Source: Streptomyces violaceusniger Tu 4113
Lineage (GTDB): Bacteria > Actinomycetota > Actinomycetes > Streptomycetales > Streptomycetaceae
DNA length: 64,000 nt
Direction of reading: 5' to 3'
Assembly (NCBI RefSeq): GCF_000147815.2
Contig: NC_015957.1
Coordinates: forward strand, 3,348,001 to 3,412,000
The first letter of the stretch is position 1; every line of letters starts with the position of its first letter. The notes under the pieces were generated by a model. That model worked only from the letters and a program-made list of their open reading frames with translations. It was not told the DNA's origin and searched no databases. Below are positions 53,537 through 62,826 of the stretch, piece after piece. The position numbers and the translations under genes are program-made.

Positions 53537-54475
53537 ATGACGACGTTGACGTCGACCCCGGGCGGGGCCGCGGTCCGCCATCCAGCACCGCCCGCCACCA
53601 CGGCCCGTGTCGGCACGCCCCGGCAGGGCGGCACGATCCTCGCCGTCCCGGCGCTGGTCTGGTACGCGGTCTTCATGATCGGCCCGGTGATCGCCATCTT
53701 CGTGATCGCCGCCCTGCACTGGCCGGGCATGCTCCAGCCGGTGTCCTTCGCCGGTCTCGGCAACGTCCGCACGGTCCTCGACGACCCCGTGTTCTGGGAC
53801 GCGGTGCGCAACACCGCCGTCCAGTTGGCGGTGGCGCTCCCGATCATGATCGTGTGCGCCTACATGCTGGGCTACTACGTGGCGCAGAAGCCGCCCGGGC
53901 ACCGCGTCATCCGCTATCTGCTGTTCATCCCCGGCCTGATCTCCACCCCCGCCAAGGCCATGGTGTTCTACGCGGCGCTGTCCCCGGACGGGCTGGCCAA
54001 CGGCGCGCTGCAGTCGGTGGGGCTCGGTTCGCTCACCGACGCCTGGCTCGCCTCCCCGTCGACGGCCCTGGCCTGTCTCATCGCCCTGGACGTGTGGAGC
54101 GGGATCGGCTTCACCGCCGTCCTGTTCGCCGCCCGGCTCGACAGCGTCCCGGACGACCTCGGCGAGGCGGCGCAGCTCGACGGGGCCGGGCACTGGCGGA
54201 CCATGTGGCGCATCCACTTCCCCGTGATCCGCGACTATGTCGGCGTCGTCACCATGCTGCAGTTCCTGTGGACCCTCTTCGGTTCGGCCCAGCACGTCCT
54301 GCTGCTCACCCAGGGCGGCCCCGGCAGCTCGTCCACGACGCTGTCCTTCCTCGTCTACCAGAAGGCGTTCATCGCGGCCGACCTGGGCTACAGCCAGACC
54401 GTCGGCGTCATCCTCTTCCTGGCCGGGCTCGTCGGGCTGCTCACCATCCGCCGCGCGTTCCGCCAGAACTACTGA
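53537..54475 (+). CDS. CUT1 sugar ABC importer, permease 1 (MalF-like)
   Basis: The product of 312 aa has six membrane segments, the second near VWYAVFMIGPVIAIFV. The EAA loop is LGEAAQLDGAGHWRTMWRIHFPVI, where the ATPase docks. It ends IRRAFRQNY. It lies 52 bases after the binding protein and 17 before the second permease. Confidence 0.92.
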   Translation: MTTLTSTPGGAAVRHPAPPATTARVGTPRQGGTILAVPALVWYAVFMIGPVIAIFVIAALHWPGMLQPVSFAGLGNVRTVLDDPVFWDAVRNTAVQLAVALPIMIVCAYMLGYYVAQKPPGHRVIRYLLFIPGLISTPAKAMVFYAALSPDGLANGALQSVGLGSLTDAWLASPSTALACLIALDVWSGIGFTAVLFAARLDSVPDDLGEAAQLDGAGHWRTMWRIHFPVIRDYVGVVTMLQFLWTLFGSAQHVLLLTQGGPGSSSTTLSFLVYQKAFIAADLGYSQTVGVILFLAGLVGLLTIRRAFRQNY

Positions 54476-54492
54476 CCCGAAGGCGGCTCACC

Positions 54493-55320
54493 ATGAAACT
54501 CGGCAAACGCTGGCTGCCCGCACACCTGCTGGTGTGGACCTACGCGGTGCTGCTGATCGTGCCGCTCTACTACTTCCTCGCCTCCGCGTTCAAAAGCAAC
54601 GAGGAGATCTTCGCCCATCCCTTCGCGCTGCCCTCGTCGTTCGGCTTCGGCAACTTCCGCACTGCCTACGACAGCGCCGACCTGGGGACGGCCGTCGTCA
54701 ACTCGGCGCTGGTGACGGTCCTCGCGCTGGCGCTGACCCTGCTGCTGGCGCTGCCCGCGGCGTTCGCGCTCGCCCGCTCGACGAGCCGGCTCGCCTCGGC
54801 GATGGAGAAGATCTTCTCCCTGGGCTTCCTCATCCCCACGTTCGCGGCGCTCTTCCCCACGTTCCTGCTTGCCGCCGCCACCGGGCTGTTCCACACCCGG
54901 CTGTTCATGGTCTTCTTCCTGCCCGCGACGGCGATGCCGCTGTCGGTGGTGATCCTGGTGCAGTTCATGCGGACCATCCCCAGGGAGATGGAGGAGGCCG
55001 CCCGGATGGACGGGGCGTCCACCTACACGGTGCTGCGGCACATCTACATACCGATGTGCCTGCCCGGTATCGCGACCGTGCTCCTGCTGAACTTCCTCAC
55101 CTTCTGGAACGAGTACCTGTACTCGCTGATCATCATCGGCCCCGACCCCGAACAGCGCACCGTGCAGGTGGCCCTGCCCACCCTGAAGGCCATCACCGGC
55201 ACCGACTACGGTGTCCTCACCGCCGGTACCGTACTGACCCTGGTCCCCGTATGGGTCGTCTACACGGTGCTCCAGAAGCGCATGCAGGAGGCGCTCATCA
55301 ACGGGGCGGTCAAGGCGTGA
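54493..55320 (+). CDS. CUT1 sugar ABC importer, permease 2 (MalG-like)
   Basis: The product of 275 aa has six membrane segments and the EAA loop MEEAARMDGASTYTVLRHIYIPM. It ends KRMQEALINGAVKA, a common MalG-like terminus. GGCGGCTCACC before the ATG is a weak ribosome site, so coupling to the upstream gene is probable. Its stop overlaps the LacI start. Confidence 0.92.
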   Translation: MKLGKRWLPAHLLVWTYAVLLIVPLYYFLASAFKSNEEIFAHPFALPSSFGFGNFRTAYDSADLGTAVVNSALVTVLALALTLLLALPAAFALARSTSRLASAMEKIFSLGFLIPTFAALFPTFLLAAATGLFHTRLFMVFFLPATAMPLSVVILVQFMRTIPREMEEAARMDGASTYTVLRHIYIPMCLPGIATVLLLNFLTFWNEYLYSLIIIGPDPEQRTVQVALPTLKAITGTDYGVLTAGTVLTLVPVWVVYTVLQKRMQEALINGAVKA

Positions 55321-56360
55321 GCATACCCACTGTGAAGCAGGGCCGGCGCCCCACCATCAAGCAGGTGGCGGCCGCCGCCGGGGTGTCGACCGCGGCCGTG
55401 TCCCAGGCGTTCAACGACAAGGGCCGGCTGTCGGAGGCGACCCGGGCGCGCATCCTGGACACCGCGATGGAGCTCGGCTGGTCGCCGAGCGCGTCCGCCG
55501 CCGCTCTGCGCAGCGCCCGCACCCGCACCCTCGCCCTCGTCGTCCGGCGCCCCACCGATGTGCTCGGCGCGGACCCGCACTTCAGCGAGCTGATCACCGG
55601 TATCGAGGGCGAACTGGCGCCCCGCGGCTACGGTCTGCTGCTGCACCTGGTCGCGGGCGCGCAGGAGGAGAACGCCCTCTACAAGCGGCTGGCGGCCGAG
55701 GGCCGCGTCGACGGGGCCGTCCTGACCGACGCCCGCGCGGATGACCCGCGCCCCGCCCTGCTGGCCCGCCTCGGCCTGCCCGCCGTACTGCTCGGTCCCC
55801 CCGACCGCGCCGCCGCCGTACCGCGCGTCGGCCTCGGCCACCAGGACGCCGCCGTCGAGGAGGTCGTCCGCCATCTGCTCGGGCTCGGCCACCGGCGCAT
55901 CGCCTATGTGGCGGGCCCCGCCGACCTGCGGCACACCCGGCTGCGCGGCGGTGTCTTCGAGACGGCCCTCCGGCAAGCGGGCTTGCGGCCCTACGCGGTC
56001 CTGCACACCGATTTCACCGAAGTGTCCGCCGTCGCCGCCACCCAGGCCCTGCTGGAGCCCGCCGACCGCGCCACGGCGATCGTCTACGCCAACGACTCCA
56101 TGGCCATGTGCGGCATCGGCGCCGCCCAGCGCGGCGGGCTGCGCGTCCCCGACGATCTGTCCGTCGTCGGCTACGACAATCTGACGCTCGGCCGCTGGCT
56201 GCACCCCGGGCTGACCACCGTCGACCAGCAGGTGCGGCGGGTGGGCGCGGCCGCCGCCCGGCTGCTCCTCGCACGCTGCGGCGAGGACGTAGAGGAGACG
56301 GTGCTCGACGACCGGCCGCGGCTGGTCGTCCGCGAGTCCACCGGACCCGCCCCCGGCTGA
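55317..56360 (+). CDS. LacI-family regulator of the importer/glycosidase operon
   Basis: The product of 347 aa has a helix-turn-helix (IKQVAAAAGVSTAAVSQAFNDKG) at residues 14-36. A ligand domain follows (LALVVRRPTDVLG, GRVDGAVLTDARADD, VVGYDNLTLGRWLHPGLTTV). GTG 55317 overlaps the permease stop. Being inside the operon, it is likely autoregulated through the 52157 dyad. Confidence 0.88.
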   Translation: MSIPTVKQGRRPTIKQVAAAAGVSTAAVSQAFNDKGRLSEATRARILDTAMELGWSPSASAAALRSARTRTLALVVRRPTDVLGADPHFSELITGIEGELAPRGYGLLLHLVAGAQEENALYKRLAAEGRVDGAVLTDARADDPRPALLARLGLPAVLLGPPDRAAAVPRVGLGHQDAAVEEVVRHLLGLGHRRIAYVAGPADLRHTRLRGGVFETALRQAGLRPYAVLHTDFTEVSAVAATQALLEPADRATAIVYANDSMAMCGIGAAQRGGLRVPDDLSVVGYDNLTLGRWLHPGLTTVDQQVRRVGAAAARLLLARCGEDVEETVLDDRPRLVVRESTGPAPG

Positions 56361-56408
56361 CACACACGTTTCAGCCCCCACCCCTACCACCGACACCCGA
56401 GAAGGACC

Positions 56409-58343
56409 ATGCGACGCCACAGCGCCCAGCTCATCCACCAGCCCGCCGTCCTGCCCTGGCTCGGCGCCAACTTCTGGTCCCGCACCGGCGGGCCCCTGAT
56501 GTGGCGCGACTACGACCCGAAGACGGTCCGCGCGGAGCTGCGGGTGCTGCACGAGCACGGCCTGACGATGACCCGGTCGTTCTTCTACTGGCCGGACTTC
56601 CATCCGCAGCCCGACCGCGTCGAGGAGACGCTGTGCGAACGCTTCCGCGACTTCCTCGACGCCCACACCGAGATCGGCATGGGGACGGTGCCCACCTTCA
56701 TCGTCGGACACATGTCGGGCGAGAACTGGGACCCCGCCTGGCGCGGCGGCCGCGACCTCTACGAGGACGTGTGGATGGTCGGCCGCCAGGCGTGGTTCGT
56801 GTCCCAGATGACCCGCCGCTTCAAGGACCACCCGGCGGTCACGGGCTGGCTCATCACCAATGAGATGCCCGGCTACGGCCGGATCTACCAGGTGGATCCG
56901 CCCTCCTCCGATGTGGTGACGGCCTGGGCGCAGGCCATGTGCAACGCCGTACGGGCGGCCGGCGGCACCCAGCCGGTCTCCCTCGGCGACGGCGCGTGGG
57001 GCATCGAGGTCACCGGCCGCGACAACGGCTTCTCGCTGCGCGAGACCGCCGAGTACGTGGACTTCGTGGGCCCGCATGTGTACCGCTCGGACACCGACCG
57101 GCCCCGTCAGCACCTGCGCGCCGCCTTCGAATGCGAACTGGCGTCGGTCACCGGACAGCCCGTCGTCCTGGAGGAGTTCGGCCTCTCCACGGACACCGTC
57201 TCCGACCGGAACGCGGCGGTCTACTACCGGCAGACCCTGCACAACTCCCTGCTCGGCGGGGCGACGGGCTGGATCGCCTGGAACAACACCGACTACGACG
57301 ACCTGTGGGACCGCTCGCCGTACGACCACCACCCCTTCGAGATGCACTTCGGCATCACCGACAGCACCGGCGCCCCCAAGGCCCCGCTGCTCGAACTCGC
57401 CGCGTTCGCCGAGGTGTTGAAGGAGGTGGACTTCACACACTGCCGACGCGCCGACGCGGACGCGGCGCTGGTCGTGCCCGCCTTCCTGGAGCGCGGCTAC
57501 CCCTACAGCAGGCCCGCCGACCGACCGCTGATCTTCACCTCCCTGCACCAGAGCTATGTCGCCACCCGCGCCGCCGACCTGCCGGTGGGCTTCACCCGGG
57601 AGGCCGACGGACTGGCCGGCGACGCGGCCCTGTATCTGCTGCCGGCCACCCGCCAGCTCACCACGCGCACCCGGCGTGAGCTCGAACGCCGCGCCCGCGC
57701 GGGCGCCACGGTCTACCTCTCGTTCTGCTCCGGCGAGTACCCCGGGACCCGCGGCCCGTGGTTCGACGACCTGGACGGGCTGTTCGGCGTCGAGCTGCAG
57801 CTCTCCTACGGTGTCGCCGAGCCCATCGAGGACGACGTTCTGGAGATGACGTTCACCGAGGACTTCGGCGGGCTGAGCGCCGGGACCTCGCTGCGCTTCC
57901 CCGTCGCGGGCAACGAGGACAGCCGGGCGTATCTGCCGGTCGTTCCGCGCGACGCCCGGGTGGTGGCCGTCGACGCCCACGGGCGGCCCGCCCTCCTGGT
58001 GCACGACACCGGGCGCGGCCGCACCGTCCTGGCCACCTACCCCCTGGAGCACATGGCCGCCCGCACCGCGCGGGCCAACCCCGAGGAAACCCACCGGCTG
58101 TACGCGGCGCTCGCCGATGTCGCCGGGGCCCGCCGCCCGGTGACGGTCGACAGCCCCCATGTCGGCGCGGACCTCCTCGTCCATGACGACGGGCGCCGCT
58201 TCGTATGGCTGGTCAGCCAGAGCGCCGAGGAGCTCACCGTCCGCCCCGCGGCCGACGGCACCCTGCACGACCTCGCCTCCGGCGCACCGGCCGCGGAGGT
58301 GTCGCTCGGCCCGTACGGGGTGCGCGTCCTGGAGCTGCGGTGA
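56409..58343 (+). CDS. Clan GH-A glycoside hydrolase, cytoplasmic
   Basis: The product of 644 aa has a GH5/GH2/GH42-like barrel. VTGWLITNEMPGYG puts the acid/base Glu near residue 151 and VLEEFGLS the nucleophile Glu near 254. The second half (LIFTSLHQSYVATRAADLP, LLPATRQLTTRTRRELERR, GATVYLSFCSGEYP) resembles the Rossmann-like trimerisation domain of GH42 beta-galactosidases. No signal peptide is seen, so it acts on imported oligosaccharides. The exact family and substrate (mannosidic or galactosidic are candidates) cannot be settled by eye. Confidence 0.8.
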   Translation: MRRHSAQLIHQPAVLPWLGANFWSRTGGPLMWRDYDPKTVRAELRVLHEHGLTMTRSFFYWPDFHPQPDRVEETLCERFRDFLDAHTEIGMGTVPTFIVGHMSGENWDPAWRGGRDLYEDVWMVGRQAWFVSQMTRRFKDHPAVTGWLITNEMPGYGRIYQVDPPSSDVVTAWAQAMCNAVRAAGGTQPVSLGDGAWGIEVTGRDNGFSLRETAEYVDFVGPHVYRSDTDRPRQHLRAAFECELASVTGQPVVLEEFGLSTDTVSDRNAAVYYRQTLHNSLLGGATGWIAWNNTDYDDLWDRSPYDHHPFEMHFGITDSTGAPKAPLLELAAFAEVLKEVDFTHCRRADADAALVVPAFLERGYPYSRPADRPLIFTSLHQSYVATRAADLPVGFTREADGLAGDAALYLLPATRQLTTRTRRELERRARAGATVYLSFCSGEYPGTRGPWFDDLDGLFGVELQLSYGVAEPIEDDVLEMTFTEDFGGLSAGTSLRFPVAGNEDSRAYLPVVPRDARVVAVDAHGRPALLVHDTGRGRTVLATYPLEHMAARTARANPEETHRLYAALADVAGARRPVTVDSPHVGADLLVHDDGRRFVWLVSQSAEELTVRPAADGTLHDLASGAPAAEVSLGPYGVRVLELR

Positions 58344-60634
58344 TCGGCTACCTCTACCGCGACCCCGCCGCGCCCGTGGCCGAGCGGGTCCGCGATCTGC
58401 TGCGGCGCATGACACTCACCGAGAAGGTCGGCCAGGTCAACCAGCGCATGTACGGCTGGCACGCCTACGAGCGGGACGGCGGCGGCCACCGGCTCACCGG
58501 CGCCTTCCGCACCGAGGTCGCCGCGTACGGCGGGATGGGCGCCCTGTACGGGCTGCAGCGGGCCGACGCCTGGTCCGGCGTCGGCTTCACCGACGGCATC
58601 ACGGCGGCGGACGGGGCGCGGGTCGCAGGCGCCGTGCAGCGGCACGTCGTGGAGAACACCCGGCTGGGTATACCGGTGCTGTTCGTCGAGGAGGTTCCCC
58701 ACGGCCACCAGGCCCTGGACGGCACCGTGTTGCCGGTCAACCTCGCCGTCGGTGCCACCTGGGACCCCGGGCTCTACGAGGCGGCGGCGGCCGCCGCCGG
58801 CGCGGAGGTGCGGGCGCGGGGCGGCCATGTGGCGCTCGTCTCCGCCCTCGACCTGGTGCGCGACCCGCGCTGGGGCCGCGCGGAGGAGTGCTTCGGCGAG
58901 GACCCGTACCTGGCGGCGCGGCTCACCGAGGCGCTGGTGCGCGGCATGCGCACCAGCGAGGTGGCCGTCGTGCTCAAGCACTTCGCCGGACAGGGGGCCA
59001 CGGTCGGCGGACGCAACAGCGCGGCCACCGAACTGGGCGCCCGCGAAGTGCACGAGACCCATCTGGCGGCGGCCCGGGCGGGGATACGCGCCGGTGCCGC
59101 CGGGGTGATGGCGGCCTACAACGAATTCGACGGCCTGCCCTGTGTCGCCAGCCGCCCGCTGCTGACCGAACTCCTGCGGGAGCGGCTGGAGTTCGACGGC
59201 ATCGTGATGGCGGACGGCACCGCCGTCGACCGGCTGGTCCGGCTCACGGGCGACCCCGTGGCCGCGGGCGCCCTGGCCTTGAACGCCGGATGCGATCTGA
59301 GCCTCTGGGACGCCTGCTTTCCACGGCTGGCCGAGGCGGTCGCGCAGGGGCTCGTCACGGAGCGGACCCTGGACACCGCCGTGGCCCGGGTCCTCACGCT
59401 GAAGTTCCGCCTGGGCCTCTTCGAACAGCCCTATACGCCTGCGGTGGAACAGCGCCCCGAGCCGAATACACCCGCTGCCGAACAGCGCCCCGGCCTCCGC
59501 GAGTTGAGCGAACGCATCGCCCGCGCGTCCATCACACTGCTCGCCCACGACGGGGGAGTCCTGCCGCTGGCACCATCCACCCGCCGGATCGCCGTCCTCG
59601 GCCCGAACGCCGACTCCATCGCCCAGCAGATCGGCGACTACACCGCGCCGCAGCGCCCCGGCTCCCACCATGTCACGGTCCTGGACGGCATCCGGTCGGC
59701 CGCCCCGCCGGACACCGAGGTCAGCCACGCGCCGGGGTGCGATCTGGTCGGCGGCGACCTCTCCGGTGTCCCCGAGGCGGCCGCGCTGGCGGCAGCGGCG
59801 GACATCGCGGTCCTCGTCCTGGGCGGGTCCAGCGCGCGCTCGGGCGACACCTCCTTCGACACCAATGGCGCGGCCGTCGTGACCTCCGCCAACCCCGGCG
59901 GTATGACGAGTGGCGAAGGCGTCGACCTGGCCGATCTGCGCCTGCCCGACGGGCAGTTGGCGCTCCTTGGCGCGGTGGCGGCCACGGGCGTGCCGGTCGT
60001 CGTGGTCCTCGTCCAGGGCCGTCCGCACGCCCTGCCCGACGTCTCCGGCACGGCCGGGGCGGTGCTGAGCGCCTGGTACCCGGGCCCGTGGGGCGGACGG
60101 GCCGTCGCCGATGTGCTGTTCGGCGCGGCCGGGCCCGAGGGACGGTTGCCGGTGTCGATCCCCCGGTCGGCCGCGCAGTTGCCGGTGTTCTACAACGCCA
60201 AGGACCACGGCTACCGCGGCTATGTGGACCAGCCCGCCACCGCCCGATACGCCTTCGGCCACGGCCTGTCGTACACCACGGTCGCCTACGAGCCGCCACG
60301 GCTCTCCCGCGCCCGGGTGACCCGGGACGATCCCACCCTCAGCTGCCGGGTGACCGTGCGCAACACCGGCGAGCGGCCGGTGCGCGAGACGGTCCAGCTC
60401 TACCTGCGGCGGCTGTCGGGCGGCTCCTCCTGGCCCCGCGTCCGCGAGCTGCGCGGATTCGCCCGCCTCGACCTGCGGCCGGGGGAGGAGGCCGACGCCG
60501 TGTTCGCGATCGACGCCGACACCCTCGCCTCCGTCACCCGGGACCTCGGCCTCGCCGTCGAGCCCGGAGAAGTGATGCTGGAGACCGGCCCGTCCTCCGC
60601 CGCGACGCAGGGGGCGCGGCTGGTGATCGACTGA
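58340..60634 (+). CDS. GH3 beta-glycosidase, cytoplasmic
   Basis: The product of 764 aa has the GH3 barrel (LTEKVGQVNQRMYGW, VLFVEEVPHGHQALDGTVLP, LKHFAGQGATVGGRN) with nucleophile Asp in GIVMADGTAVDRL near residue 291. The alpha/beta sandwich comes next (IAVLGPNADSI) and a C-terminal fibronectin-like domain (FGHGLSYTTVAY ... VTVRNTGERPVRETVQLYL). GTG 58340 overlaps the previous stop. It probably finishes degradation of the oligosaccharide imported by the operon. Confidence 0.9.
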   Translation: MIGYLYRDPAAPVAERVRDLLRRMTLTEKVGQVNQRMYGWHAYERDGGGHRLTGAFRTEVAAYGGMGALYGLQRADAWSGVGFTDGITAADGARVAGAVQRHVVENTRLGIPVLFVEEVPHGHQALDGTVLPVNLAVGATWDPGLYEAAAAAAGAEVRARGGHVALVSALDLVRDPRWGRAEECFGEDPYLAARLTEALVRGMRTSEVAVVLKHFAGQGATVGGRNSAATELGAREVHETHLAAARAGIRAGAAGVMAAYNEFDGLPCVASRPLLTELLRERLEFDGIVMADGTAVDRLVRLTGDPVAAGALALNAGCDLSLWDACFPRLAEAVAQGLVTERTLDTAVARVLTLKFRLGLFEQPYTPAVEQRPEPNTPAAEQRPGLRELSERIARASITLLAHDGGVLPLAPSTRRIAVLGPNADSIAQQIGDYTAPQRPGSHHVTVLDGIRSAAPPDTEVSHAPGCDLVGGDLSGVPEAAALAAAADIAVLVLGGSSARSGDTSFDTNGAAVVTSANPGGMTSGEGVDLADLRLPDGQLALLGAVAATGVPVVVVLVQGRPHALPDVSGTAGAVLSAWYPGPWGGRAVADVLFGAAGPEGRLPVSIPRSAAQLPVFYNAKDHGYRGYVDQPATARYAFGHGLSYTTVAYEPPRLSRARVTRDDPTLSCRVTVRNTGERPVRETVQLYLRRLSGGSSWPRVRELRGFARLDLRPGEEADAVFAIDADTLASVTRDLGLAVEPGEVMLETGPSSAATQGARLVID

Positions 60635-60785
60635 TGCCCGGCCGGAGATCGGCGGGGCCCCCCGGACGGCCCTGGAGGCCGAAGCCGGATGTTGGGCCGG
60701 GGGTGTACTCGACACCTTGAGCGGGCCGTCCTACAGTCACGTGCCCGGCAGGGACCGCCCGGCCGCTGACCCAGGGGAAGGCCGC

Positions 60786-62714
60786 ATGCCGATCAGGAGA
60801 TCACTCAGGTATCTGGCGGGGCTCGCGGCGACCCTCGCGCTGCTGGCCACGGCGCCGGGGCCGGTCGCCGCCGCGCAACAGCCCGCCGCCCCGGCGGCCC
60901 CCGCCACCGCCCCGGCCGCCACTCCCGCTGCCGACACCTGGCAGCCGCCGCTGTCCACTCGCGGCCGGTACATCGTCGACGCCAAGGGCGACCGTTTCCG
61001 GCTCAAGTCGGCCAACTGGGACGGTGCGCAGGGGTCGTGGACGGGCAGCGGCAGCGTCGAGGACCCCGCCAACCACCACGCCGGCCAGAACTCCCACGGC
61101 ATACCCCTCGGCCTGGACCGGGTCCCCCTGCCGACGCTGCTCGCCGACTTCCACCGGCTCGGCATCAACAGCATCCGGCTGCCGTTCTCCAACGAGATGA
61201 TCCGCGCCACCGCGACCGTGCCGGACGGTGCCGTGGCCGCCAACCCGCAACTGCGCGGGAAGACACCGCTGCAGATCTTCGACGCCGTGGTGTCCGCCCT
61301 CGGCCGCGACGGGTTCGCCGTCATCCTCAACAACCACACCAACACCACCCGGTGGTGCTGCGGAGTCGACGGCAACGAGCGGTGGAACAGCGGCCAGACC
61401 ACCCAGCGCTGGGTGGACGACTGGGTCTTCATGGCCCGCCGTTACGCCGATGAGCCAGGCGTCGTGGGCGCCGACCTCTACAACGAGGTGCGCCGCGACA
61501 TCCTGGACGACCCCAACTGGGGGCTCGGCGACGCGCACGACTGGTACGCCGCCGCGCAACAAGCCGCCGACCGCATCCTCACCGATGGCAACCCCGACCT
61601 CCTCATCGTCATCGAGGGCATCAACTGGACGGGGATACCGGTCGACGGACTGCCCCACGAACGGCCCACCCTGGCGCCCGCGCGCACCCTCTCGCACACC
61701 CTCGTGAACGCCCACAAGCTGGTCTACTCCGCGCACTTCTACGGCTACACCGGCCCCCGCCACAGCGGCGCCACCGGCGTCGGCGAGACCCACGACCCCC
61801 GGTACCAGGACCTCAGCCGCGACGAGCTCCGTAAAGTCCTCACCGACCAGGCGTTCTTCGTCGCCGAGGACACCGGGCGGCACTACACCGCGCCCGTGTG
61901 GATCAGCGAGTTCGGCATCGGAGCGGCCGAGACGGGCACCCGCCCGCGCGCCTGGTTCACCAACCTCACCGACTACTTCGCCGACCACGACGCCGACTTC
62001 GCCTACTGGCCACTGGTGGGCTGGGAGGGCAGCGACGACTGGGCGCTGCTGCGCTACGACTCCGCGGGCCACCGCACCGGAATCCTCGACCAGGGCGACT
62101 GGCGCGCCACGCCGTGGCAGCGGCTGATGACGGCGCCCGAGCACACCGGGCCCGTCGACCCCGTCCCCACCTGGCGCATGCTCGCCACCGACCACGGCGA
62201 CCAGGTGCAGTCGCTGATCGAGCGGACGCACGGCGACTGGGATCCGGGCGCCTACAAGGCCGCCTGCCCCGACGGGTTGCGGCTGATCGGCCTCGGCCAC
62301 GCCGCCGGGCGCGGACTGTGCACCGACACCGGCGCCGACGACCCGCGCGCCCCCGGCACCGCCCATACGGTCGTCACGGACGAGCGGTATGTGCCCGCCG
62401 GTGGCGACTGGGCCTCCGGCTACACCAAGTTCCAGTGCCCCTCGGACCAGTTCCTGATCGGCTACAGCCGCCGCGGCGGCCGGGTGTCCGCCGCGCTGTG
62501 CGCCCCGGCCCGCACCCCGCTCGGCACCACGGGACGCACCGTGTGGTTCGACCGGTCCGACAACCGGCCCGCCGACGCCGCCGGGGGCGACTTCGCCCAC
62601 GGCGCCTACAAGGGCCAGTGCGCGGCCGACGAGTACGCCGCCGGGATCGCCTTCACCACGCGGGTGGGCAGCGCCGGGGGCCCGGACGCGCTGCTGTGCC
62701 GCCGGCTGTCCTGA
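60786..62714 (+). CDS. Secreted GH5 endoglycanase with a Cys-containing C-terminal region
   Basis: The product of 642 aa has a signal peptide (RRSLRYLAGLAATLALLATAPG) and an Ala/Pro linker. The GH5 barrel carries GINSIRLPFSNEM, ADLYNEVRRD (acid/base Glu near 232), HKLVYSAHFYGYTG and VWISEFGIG (nucleophile Glu near 375). The last 170 residues, from DPVPTWRMLATDHGDQV, contain three similar CxDGLRLIGL/CPSDQFLIGYS/CAADEYAAGIA-type segments with paired Cys. This is an internal repeat of unknown function, perhaps a binding module. AGGGGAAGG precedes the ATG. It would degrade a plant beta-glycan outside the cell. Confidence 0.88.
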   Translation: MPIRRSLRYLAGLAATLALLATAPGPVAAAQQPAAPAAPATAPAATPAADTWQPPLSTRGRYIVDAKGDRFRLKSANWDGAQGSWTGSGSVEDPANHHAGQNSHGIPLGLDRVPLPTLLADFHRLGINSIRLPFSNEMIRATATVPDGAVAANPQLRGKTPLQIFDAVVSALGRDGFAVILNNHTNTTRWCCGVDGNERWNSGQTTQRWVDDWVFMARRYADEPGVVGADLYNEVRRDILDDPNWGLGDAHDWYAAAQQAADRILTDGNPDLLIVIEGINWTGIPVDGLPHERPTLAPARTLSHTLVNAHKLVYSAHFYGYTGPRHSGATGVGETHDPRYQDLSRDELRKVLTDQAFFVAEDTGRHYTAPVWISEFGIGAAETGTRPRAWFTNLTDYFADHDADFAYWPLVGWEGSDDWALLRYDSAGHRTGILDQGDWRATPWQRLMTAPEHTGPVDPVPTWRMLATDHGDQVQSLIERTHGDWDPGAYKAACPDGLRLIGLGHAAGRGLCTDTGADDPRAPGTAHTVVTDERYVPAGGDWASGYTKFQCPSDQFLIGYSRRGGRVSAALCAPARTPLGTTGRTVWFDRSDNRPADAAGGDFAHGAYKGQCAADEYAAGIAFTTRVGSAGGPDALLCRRLS

Positions 62715-62826
62715 GTCCGCCAGTCGTTCCGCGACCCTTGCCCGAATCTGACGGTCCGTCATATCGTGAGGTGGTGCGCGCAGCCGTCGTCGCACGACAC
62801 CCGCCGAACCGGATCAGGAGTTACGG

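Noticed and set aside
55260..58415. 1051-codon minus-strand open frame
   Set aside because: It lies opposite the LacI and GH-A genes, has Gly/Ala/Val-dominated sequence and no domain motifs.
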